This document shows, piece after piece, positions 1-5,873 of a stretch of 6,770 nucleotides of DNA. How positions within the stretch are numbered: the stretch's first letter is position 1; each line of letters starts with the position of its first letter. Made by a program: the position numbers and the translations under genes. The stretch spans positions 1-6,770 of the forward strand of contig JACNIV010000046.1 of the NCBI GenBank assembly GCA_014382915.1. Direction: 5' to 3'. Below the pieces are notes generated by a model that worked only from the letters and a program-made list of their open reading frames with translations, was not told where the DNA came from and ran no database searches. The DNA is from Candidatus Cloacimonadota bacterium (GTDB lineage Bacteria; Cloacimonadota; Cloacimonadia; Cloacimonadales; TCS61).

Positions 1-1696
1 TAAAAGCCATCTCAGATGAATCCACATCATGAAAACTACCATAATATACTTCAACACTGATATCTACAATGGGATTTCCTGAAATAATACCTTTTTTCAA
101 TATTTCATTTAGACCTTTTTCGATTGCTGGAATGAATTTAGTGGGAATGGTTCCACCAACAACAGAGTTGATGAATTCAAATCCTTCGCCGCGTGGTTTG
201 GGTTTAACTCGAAAATAAACTTCTGCATATTGTCCTCGACCACCGGATTGCTTTCTGTGTTTATAATTAACATCGGCATTACTACGAAGTGTTTCTTTGT
301 AAGGAACCTTAGGCGTTTTCATTTCCGCTTCTATCTTATAACGCGATTTTAGCTTTTTCGCCAGTAAGCCTACTTGCTGTTCACCAATACCGGAGAGAAC
401 ATTTTCTGAAGTTTCTGCATTCATTTCAAGATGAAGAGTAGGATCTTCTTCCAAAAGCTTACCAAGTGCTGTTCCTATCTTGTCCTCATCGTGCTGGTTT
501 ACAGCTTTTATGGTTTGCCAGAAAACCGAAGAAGGCAGTTCAGGTTTAGAGAGCATGAGTTTGGAACCCGGTTTCACGATAGAATTAAAGCTGCGGGCAA
601 CTTTCATTTTTACAAGAGCACCTATATCTCCAGCTTTGATCTGAGATGCATCGGTACGGTTTTTTCCAACAATGAAATACATAGAACCCACTCTGTCTTT
701 ACTGTTTTTTTCAGGAATCAAAACATCTGTGCCACTGGTAAGTGATCCTGAAAAAACTCTTACGTAAGCCAGATCACCAACGTTTGGGTCTGAGAATGAT
801 TTAAATACAAATGCCAGCAATTCACCATTTTCTGAGATTGCAATATTCTTCTTAACTCCTTTTTCTTCAATTTCCACTTCATTTATATCGGCAGGGGAAG
901 GAAGATAATCAACAATTGCGTTCATAAGCTCGTTCACTGCTATATTATGCGTAGCAGAGCAAGCGAACGCAGGTACTAAAGATCCTTTTGCAATAGCATT
1001 TTTAATGCCTGATGCAAGTTCATCATCAGTTAATTCACCAGCTTCAAAATATTTTTCCAGAAGAGTGTCATCGCTTTCTGCAACAGCTTCCATTAGAACC
1101 AGTTTATTTTCTTCGTAACTTTCAACCAGATTGGCTGGTATATCAGTTTCTTTCCCGCCGATATAAGCTTTACCTTTAACGATATCTACAACACCTTCAA
1201 ATCTATGTTCGCTGCCGATCGGAAGAAAAATGGGTACAGGGTTAAGATCGCAATTTTCTTTAATGGTCTCCAGTGTTTTATTAAAATCTGCACCTTCGTT
1301 ATCCAGTCTGTTAATTATGAAGCCTCTTGCAGCATTGCTGTTTTCAAGTAATTCGATAGATTGTTCCAGGCTCACCTCATAACCGGCAGATGCGTTAGCT
1401 ACAAAGAGAAGTGTATCTGCAGCAATAGAAGCAGCTATCTGTTCGCTGGCAAAATCTGCATATCCCGGTGTGTCTATTATGTTTATCTTACATTTCTTCC
1501 AATTATAATTGGCAACACTTATAACCATAGACATACCTTTTTCGATCTCTTCCGCACTAAAATCCATTACTGTGTTACCTTCTTCAATTTTACCAATTCT
1601 TGTTATGGTTTTCGAATTAAAAAGTATTTGCTCAGCCAGGCTGGTTTTTCCTGCACCAGAGGCTCCAACAAGAGCAATATTTCTAATATCTTTCAT
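1..1696 (-). CDS. EF-G-like translational GTPase (EF-G2 type), 3' end cut by window edge
   Basis: This is a paralogue of elongation factor G, a cytoplasmic GTPase that acts on the ribosome. The 565 visible codons stay open. The P-loop GASGAGKT is at residues 11-18, switch II DTPGYADF at 75-82, the G4 motif NRLD at 129-132 and the G5 motif ACSA at 245-248. Domain II spans about 288-375 (SDPNVGD near 301-307), domain III about 386-465, and domain IV starts near 468 with SGGRGQYAEV at 484-493. EF-G is usually about 690 residues, so the rest of domain IV and domain V lie beyond the left edge. Canonical EF-G has DTPGHVDF, RGITI and NKMD; here they are DTPGY, KGMSM (53-57) and NRLD, as in the EF-G2/EF-G-like group, so this is probably not the main FusA. 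The ATG is firm: an in-frame TAA lies six codons upstream, no other start codon falls between, and a GGGGGA ribosome site precedes it. Whether it translocates ribosomes or does another ribosome job cannot be read from sequence. Confidence 0.9.
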   Translation of the reverse strand, partial: MKDIRNIALVGASGAGKTSLAEQILFNSKTITRIGKIEEGNTVMDFSAEEIEKGMSMVISVANYNWKKCKINIIDTPGYADFASEQIAASIAADTLLFVANASAGYEVSLEQSIELLENSNAARGFIINRLDNEGADFNKTLETIKENCDLNPVPIFLPIGSEHRFEGVVDIVKGKAYIGGKETDIPANLVESYEENKLVLMEAVAESDDTLLEKYFEAGELTDDELASGIKNAIAKGSLVPAFACSATHNIAVNELMNAIVDYLPSPADINEVEIEEKGVKKNIAISENGELLAFVFKSFSDPNVGDLAYVRVFSGSLTSGTDVLIPEKNSKDRVGSMYFIVGKNRTDASQIKAGDIGALVKMKVARSFNSIVKPGSKLMLSKPELPSSVFWQTIKAVNQHDEDKIGTALGKLLEEDPTLHLEMNAETSENVLSGIGEQQVGLLAKKLKSRYKIEAEMKTPKVPYKETLRSNADVNYKHRKQSGGRGQYAEVYFRVKPKPRGEGFEFINSVVGGTIPTKFIPAIEKGLNEILKKGIISGNPIVDISVEVYYGSFHDVDSSEMAF

Positions 1697-1699
1697 ATT

Positions 1700-1705
1700 T
1701 CCCCC
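1700..1705 (-). promoter_or_regulatory. Ribosome binding site of the EF-G-like gene
   Basis: On the minus strand GGGGGA lies 3 bases before the ATG. It is a G-run rather than the GGAGG used by porU and skp in this window, but it still pairs with the anti-Shine-Dalgarno sequence. Its position supports the ATG at 1696 as the start. Confidence 0.6.
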
Positions 1706-1749
1706 GATATATTATATACATTCCAAAGCATAATAATTTAAAGACAAAC

Positions 1750-1779
1750 AAAAAAATTGTCAGCTGTTTTCTTGTCAAT
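1750..1779 (-). terminator. Weak candidate rho-independent terminator after porU
   Basis: Just past the porU stop, the minus strand reads ATTGACA, a 10-base loop, TGACAAT, then seven T. The arms (1773-1779 and 1756-1762) pair over 7 positions with one internal A-A mismatch, and a T-run follows at 1756-1750. The stem is short and AT-rich, so termination would be leaky at best. Read-through into the EF-G-like gene is possible, since only 86 bases separate the two genes. Confidence 0.35.
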
Positions 1780-1782
1780 ACT

Positions 1783-4700
1783 CTACTTCAAAATAATAAC
1801 TTTCCCGATTTTTTCAGTAACTTTAGAGTTTGAAAGCTGTTTGGCTTTTATTTTATAGAAGTAAGTATTATTAGCAATTTCATCTCCATCACCATCCCTG
1901 CCATCCCAGTAAATCTGGTTATATCCTGCTTCACAGGAAGGCTTTTTCAAGGTGCGAATCTTCCTGCCGGTAATAGTGTAAATTGAAATCGCAATATCGG
2001 AATCTTCAGTTATTACAAAAGTAAAATGACCGTCCTTTTTCATTGGATTGGGATAAGGTAGCATTTGTTCGATAGCAACTTTACCTGAACTTTTGGCTTT
2101 GAATGTTGTTTCTGCCACAGTAGGATTGTTGAAATTATCAAATACGATAAGCTGGAGAGTATGGCTTCCTTCTTCCAAATCAAATAGCTGCCAGGAAAGC
2201 TCTCCTTTAGTGCAGGATCCAACATTATAAACAAAACCCGAGGTAACATCGATCAGTTCGAAACTATTATCCAGAATCAGCAATATTTTGTGTCCCGAAG
2301 ATCCCAGAATATTAATTCCATTTTCATCTTCTATTTCAGCTATCAACAGCGGATCGGTGGATACATAATCACCATCCATGAATTTCCTGGAATCGAGCCA
2401 TAGCGTTACCTGCGGTGGATCAGTATTGAGTGTATCTATTGGAATACTACTTAATAAAAGCGGATAAAAATAATTTAAATAATCTTTATTCTGAGAATCC
2501 TCAGATACATAGCTTATGAGCCTGCCTTTATCTCCGGCATGAACGTCATCGGGAACGATGAATTGTGCATCATAGTTACCATTTGTAATATCAATTTCAC
2601 CATTGAAGAAAGAGTTTCCGTTTCTGGTATAATCCACAGAATACACCAGAGTGTCTGGACCAGATGGTGTGCTAATTACCATTGAATTCGTATAAAAAAT
2701 ATCATATTCAGATTCATAGACCCTACATTCTCCGATCTCATTGATAAACGAGGATTCTCCGAAATTTCCGTTTACTTGAGCAAGTTCCCTGGCACGCAGG
2801 CTATCAGGGACACCGTGGATATAACCCAGAATTTCAGGTTGAGTAACCAGCAAGATCGAATCACCCAATATATTATACAAGCGACTGTTGCCACTGTTAG
2901 CTCCAGAATTATGTTTAGCATCAAATAATGAAAGCCCTATATTTTCCCGTTCATTTATAGAACTTACTAAAAAATGTTTTATAAGAGTAGTATTAGAAAT
3001 TGGATCGCAGGATTCTGTTGCTGCAAGAGAAGCAATAGAACCACCATCGTCATAAAATAATAACTTCTCGGAGATACAATCGTAGGAAGGTTCATCATAT
3101 TTTCCCACACTGCAGGAAGCTGCTATAAACAGGGGAAGGTATTCTGCATTTTGCAGGAGTCTTAAATGTACCGAACCCCTGAAATAATCTTCATCTCCAA
3201 GAACGTCCTCATTTCCGTGACCGATAAAATACCAGATCAATCGCCCGTCATTTATTTTGTTCAACATGGCATCTCGAGCATCGGGTTTATTCTGATATTC
3301 ATCAAAATTATATTCTATCCCGTAAACCTTATCTATAAACAAACCCTTATTAAGAACCTCTCCCACATCTTCTGCCCAGGCTGTATGGTTCATTGCAGAA
3401 CTCGATGTTCCTTCCAAACTACCTTTTTTATGTTCATCATCTGCCACTAATAGAATCTTATTGCGCCAGAATCCGTGATTTGGATTAAGTATATAATCCG
3501 TAATGCGTTCGATGTAAAGATCCATATCATCGTCATTTTTGGCAGGGATCCTGCCGATGATAAGATCGGGATATACATTATTATTAAAATCCACGAACAT
3601 GTCGTCACTTACAGCACTATCCGGATGAGAAGTAATAGGATAGGTCACGATCTTACACTTTTCATTTTGAGGATCCCAATCACGGATACCCGAACCCATT
3701 AGAATTACATACTCCAGTGTTTCCGGATTTTGTGCATTTAAAGTATCCAAATAACTCTTAACTGCTGCATAATCTATTTGCCCGTATTCAGCAAAAATGT
3801 CTGCCTGGCTTTTCAGTTCACAAACCAGATCAGAATGCAAATTTGCCAGTTCTTGTGCATGAGCTTCAAATACTCCCTGCTCAGGATAGATGATTATGCA
3901 CTCAATACCTTCTCTTCCCCGGGAAGGAATTTCTGGTAATCTTCTGATAAAATTTTCTACTCGCTCAACAGTATTTACGTTTTTTATGTCTTTCAATCGT
4001 AAAGGTTTATTGTCATATTCACCACCAACTGTAAGCCAGAATATCTTTTTATCTGAATATTGGATTAATCCGGGAACTTCATAATTTTCTCTGAAAAAGA
4101 AGATCCTGTCACCTTTATCAAAGGACCCGTCGTTACCATCCTCTATGAAAATAGGAACTTCTTTAAGTTTGAAAAAATATTGTTGCGGGTCATTTGCTAC
4201 GATTTCACGGTACATTGTAAGAATGCGCACAGAAGCTGGATCGGTAAATGATGGTAACTGAGATAATTCATCAAAAGTGAGTTCATATAATCCATCTTGT
4301 GGAAGTTCAAATTTATACCAGAAATCGGATTTCTCGAACGGGATCGAATTGATTTTTCTCGAAGCTCTGGTCTTCCAATATTTTGCTGATTTATAATTTA
4401 AGATAAAATCCTGATAAACACTTTCAAATTTACCGGAAAGCCGGTTGTGATATGATGTCTCTCCAGTAATATCAATCTGAAGTACCAATTCATCGCAATA
4501 AGTTAACTCAAACGTTACTGCATTATAGTTGAAAGGAGATAATTTGATAGGGAGCACAGTAAAAAATCCTGCCCGTGTTTCTTCCTGCACCTGAATCATT
4601 TCAGCTCGACCGCGGGAGTAGAGATCTTGATCGATCTCGAAGATATAGTCATAAGTTTTCCCACCTTTTCGGATAGTTGGAACAGGTGATACAGGTTTAT

Positions 4701-4986
4701 TGAGCATTTTTCTTTGTACGTTTTGCGAAAGAACCTTAGTTTTAATATACCCATGAGGAGGAATAGCAATATTCAGTATTTTAACAGCCAGGTCAGGAGC
4801 ACCCGGCAAACCTTCTCCTGTCCAATCTAAAACATTAATATAAGTAAAGTCACTACCATCTTCAATCGTCATGTCATCTAATGTAATTTTAACCACGATC
4901 CTTTCGGAAGTTTCTTCCAGAACATATATTCCTGCGCTCAGTAAAGAAAAAGATAGAAGCAGAAATACGAACACCCTGAACCTCAT
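1783..4986 (-). CDS. porU: PorU-like C25 family cysteine peptidase, candidate T9SS sortase
   Basis: In the T9SS, PorU is the surface protease that removes the C-terminal signal from cargo and helps attach the cargo to the cell surface. The 1067 residues begin with a signal peptide (basic RFR, hydrophobic about 5-17, cleavage near SAG at 17-19, no lipobox Cys). An N-terminal beta-rich region follows, with the gingipain/PorU-like segments TVLPIKLSPFNYN (143-155) and WYKFELPQDGLYELT (223-237) and the acidic loop DGNDGSFDKGDRI (283-295). The C25 domain contains SDDMF (460-464), PDLIIGRIP (473-481), catalytic His590 in GHG and Cys625 in AASC, then LGDSILL (707-713). DENGINILGSSGHKI (887-901) matches the PorU signature after the protease. 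Residues about 976-1067 form a FlgD-like sorting-type domain with YPNP (978-981) and WDGRDGDGDEI (1027-1037). Length is close to P. gingivalis PorU (about 1,150). The start is fixed by GGAGG four bases upstream and an in-frame TAA directly before the ATG. A secreted gingipain-like protease is the alternative, but the GIN..GH signature favours PorU. Confidence 0.85.
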   Translation of the reverse strand: MRFRVFVFLLLSFSLLSAGIYVLEETSERIVVKITLDDMTIEDGSDFTYINVLDWTGEGLPGAPDLAVKILNIAIPPHGYIKTKVLSQNVQRKMLNKPVSPVPTIRKGGKTYDYIFEIDQDLYSRGRAEMIQVQEETRAGFFTVLPIKLSPFNYNAVTFELTYCDELVLQIDITGETSYHNRLSGKFESVYQDFILNYKSAKYWKTRASRKINSIPFEKSDFWYKFELPQDGLYELTFDELSQLPSFTDPASVRILTMYREIVANDPQQYFFKLKEVPIFIEDGNDGSFDKGDRIFFFRENYEVPGLIQYSDKKIFWLTVGGEYDNKPLRLKDIKNVNTVERVENFIRRLPEIPSRGREGIECIIIYPEQGVFEAHAQELANLHSDLVCELKSQADIFAEYGQIDYAAVKSYLDTLNAQNPETLEYVILMGSGIRDWDPQNEKCKIVTYPITSHPDSAVSDDMFVDFNNNVYPDLIIGRIPAKNDDDMDLYIERITDYILNPNHGFWRNKILLVADDEHKKGSLEGTSSSAMNHTAWAEDVGEVLNKGLFIDKVYGIEYNFDEYQNKPDARDAMLNKINDGRLIWYFIGHGNEDVLGDEDYFRGSVHLRLLQNAEYLPLFIAASCSVGKYDEPSYDCISEKLLFYDDGGSIASLAATESCDPISNTTLIKHFLVSSINERENIGLSLFDAKHNSGANSGNSRLYNILGDSILLVTQPEILGYIHGVPDSLRARELAQVNGNFGESSFINEIGECRVYESEYDIFYTNSMVISTPSGPDTLVYSVDYTRNGNSFFNGEIDITNGNYDAQFIVPDDVHAGDKGRLISYVSEDSQNKDYLNYFYPLLLSSIPIDTLNTDPPQVTLWLDSRKFMDGDYVSTDPLLIAEIEDENGINILGSSGHKILLILDNSFELIDVTSGFVYNVGSCTKGELSWQLFDLEEGSHTLQLIVFDNFNNPTVAETTFKAKSSGKVAIEQMLPYPNPMKKDGHFTFVITEDSDIAISIYTITGRKIRTLKKPSCEAGYNQIYWDGRDGDGDEIANNTYFYKIKAKQLSNSKVTEKIGKVIILK

Positions 4987-4990
4987 TTAG

Positions 4991-4995
4991 CCTCC
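4991..4995 (-). promoter_or_regulatory. Ribosome binding site of porU
   Basis: Minus-strand GGAGG, within TTGGAGG, lies four bases before the ATG at 4986. The codon immediately before that ATG is an in-frame TAA, so translation cannot start further upstream. Confidence 0.8.
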
Positions 4996-5023
4996 AATGT
5001 GAACAATATCATAAATTACAAAT

Positions 5024-5053
5024 CAAATATCTTTTCATATCTTCCAATGTCAA
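5024..5053 (-). promoter_or_regulatory. Candidate sigma-70-type promoter for porU
   Basis: On the minus strand a perfect TTGACA (5053-5048) is followed after 18 bases by TATTTG (5029-5024), which matches the -10 consensus at only three positions. A start of transcription near 5017 would give a leader of about 30 bases with the GGAGG site inside it. The -35 box is strong and the position sensible, but the -10 box is poor and the region is so AT-rich that chance matches are likely. FCB bacteria may also use a different -10 consensus. Confidence 0.35.
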
Positions 5054-5060
5054 CAAAATG

Positions 5061-5084
5061 TATTTTACGTAAAGATGTAAAATA
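5061..5084. repeat. Perfect 8-base inverted repeat, possible operator
   Basis: TATTTTAC (5061-5068) and GTAAAATA (5077-5084) are exact reverse complements around an 8-base spacer. The spacer starts with GTAAA, so the left arm also forms a 10-base palindrome TTTACGTAAA (5064-5073). The result is three GTAAA-type half-sites in 24 bases, about 8 bases upstream of the candidate porU -35 box. That fits a binding site for a dimeric regulator. It is not followed by a T-run, so a terminator is unlikely. Confidence 0.45.
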
Positions 5085-5186
5085 AATAAGGCAATGAATG
5101 ATTTTGACATAAAATTACGAAGTAAATAATTATGAATAAACTTCTCAAGTAGGATTAAAGTATAAAATTTTCAAGTAAAAGAAGCT

Positions 5187-5198
5187 CATTAGGTAATG
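5187..5198. repeat. Short palindrome-like element CATTA-GG-TAATG
   Basis: Five-base arms CATTA and TAATG surround a 2-base spacer, midway between porU and skp. A second weak hairpin, AGGAA (5200-5204) with TTCCT (5215-5219), follows directly. Either could be a regulator site or a chance symmetry in AT-rich DNA. Confidence 0.25.
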
Positions 5199-5327
5199 CA
5201 GGAATAACCCATTCTTCCTAAAACAGGATTATAAAGGTTTATTTTGATGGATGGTATAACAAATTTTTTATATTGACTTCCAATTATACAATGAGGAAAA
5301 GGTTTTTGTTTATATTAAAATAAAATT

Positions 5328-5334
5328 GGAGGAG
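5328..5334 (+). promoter_or_regulatory. Ribosome binding site of skp
   Basis: GGAGGAG lies five bases before the ATG at 5340, a near-ideal Shine-Dalgarno site. It picks this ATG as the start. The ATG is also the first after an in-frame TAA at 5316-5318. Confidence 0.85.
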
Positions 5335-5339
5335 TATTA

Positions 5340-5873
5340 ATGAAAAAGATTTTGTTAATAATGGTTCTGGTGTCTCTTCTCAGTGTTGCTGTTTTTGCAG
5401 AAACTTCTAAGATGGCTTATATCGACACAGATAGAATTATGATGACCAGTTCTGAGACCCAGGAAGCGCAAACCATACTGATGAACGAAAAGCAGAAATG
5501 GGAGCAGGAAATCACTGATATCGAAGCTGAGATCAATGCCCTGGTTGCCGACTATGAAAGCAAGAAAATGATCCTGACCGAATCAGGAAAACAAGAAGCA
5601 GAAGAAAAGATCATGGCACTCGATCAGCAACGAAAAACAAAGATCGAAGAAATTTTTGGTGAGAATGGAAAATTCTTTCAGAAGCAGAATGAACTTCTGG
5701 AACCGATTCTGAATAAACTGAAGACTGTTATCGAAAAAGTGGCAGTAGAAAATAATTATACCGTTATCTTCGATGCTGCTGCCGGTGGCTTACTTTACGC
5801 CAAACCCAGTCTTGATATTACAGATATGATCATAGATGAAATGGATAAAGCAGTAGAAACCGAACAAAAATAA
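5340..5873 (+). CDS. skp: Skp/OmpH family periplasmic chaperone
   Basis: Skp is a trimeric periplasmic chaperone that holds unfolded outer-membrane proteins after Sec export and delivers them to the Bam complex. The 177-residue protein starts with a classic signal peptide: KK, a hydrophobic stretch at about 4-17, and cleavage after VFA at residue 20. The mature protein opens with the family strand KMAYIDTDRIM (24-34). It then has a long charged helical coiled-coil region (about 37-133) that would form the tentacles. It ends with YTVIFDAAAGGLLYAKPSLDITDMII (140-165), the strand and helix that complete the trimer body in OmpH proteins. Length is typical for the family (about 160-180). A strong GGAGGAG site precedes the start. 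The stop codon directly abuts the lpxD ATG, so the two genes are almost surely one operon, as in many Gram-negative bacteria. Confidence 0.93.
   Translation: MKKILLIMVLVSLLSVAVFAETSKMAYIDTDRIMMTSSETQEAQTILMNEKQKWEQEITDIEAEINALVADYESKKMILTESGKQEAEEKIMALDQQRKTKIEEIFGENGKFFQKQNELLEPILNKLKTVIEKVAVENNYTVIFDAAAGGLLYAKPSLDITDMIIDEMDKAVETEQK

Larger units (their letters stand above)
4987..5339. other. Divergent intergenic region between porU and skp
   Basis: These 353 very AT-rich bases separate two divergent genes, so promoters for both should lie here. I see no credible protein gene of useful length on either strand. The porU side holds a TTGACA promoter candidate (5024-5053), a near-repeat at 4991-5010 and 5041-5060, and an 8-base inverted repeat (5061-5084). 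The middle holds a second short symmetrical element (5187-5198) and a plus-strand TTGACA at 5104-5109 with only a poor -10 partner near 5128-5133. Near skp there is TTGACT at 5273-5278 and TATATT at 5311-5316, but these are not properly spaced for each other. The skp promoter is therefore unresolved. No riboswitch or tRNA-like fold was recognised. Confidence 0.7.

Noticed and set aside
431..745. 104-codon plus-strand open frame
   Set aside because: It lies wholly antisense to the EF-G-like gene, whose reading frame encodes recognisable domains II and III; the plus-strand product resembles no known family.
3..1696. Tetracycline ribosomal-protection protein (TetM-like) as an alternative for the EF-G-like gene
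   Set aside because: The domain IV segment YKHRKQSGGRGQYAEV and the DTPGY motif match the EF-G2 group; no TetM-specific feature was recognised, and the context shows no resistance cassette or mobile element.
1711..1716. Perfect TATAAT on the minus strand just upstream of the EF-G-like gene
   Set aside because: Transcription would begin about 7 bases downstream, inside the ribosome site, and there is no good -35 box at the right distance. It is likely chance in AT-rich DNA.
1361..1741. 126-codon and overlapping 74-codon plus-strand open frames
   Set aside because: Both are antisense to the G domain of the EF-G-like gene, which carries clear P-loop and DTPG motifs.
3166..3450. Plus-strand open frames at 3166-3450, 3475-3702 and 3890-4084
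   Set aside because: All are antisense to the porU peptidase region and have no recognisable domain or good ribosome site.
5273..5316. TTGACT (5273-5278) and TATATT (5311-5316) as the skp promoter
   Set aside because: The gap between them is 32 bases, far from the usual 16-18, and neither has a good partner at proper spacing.
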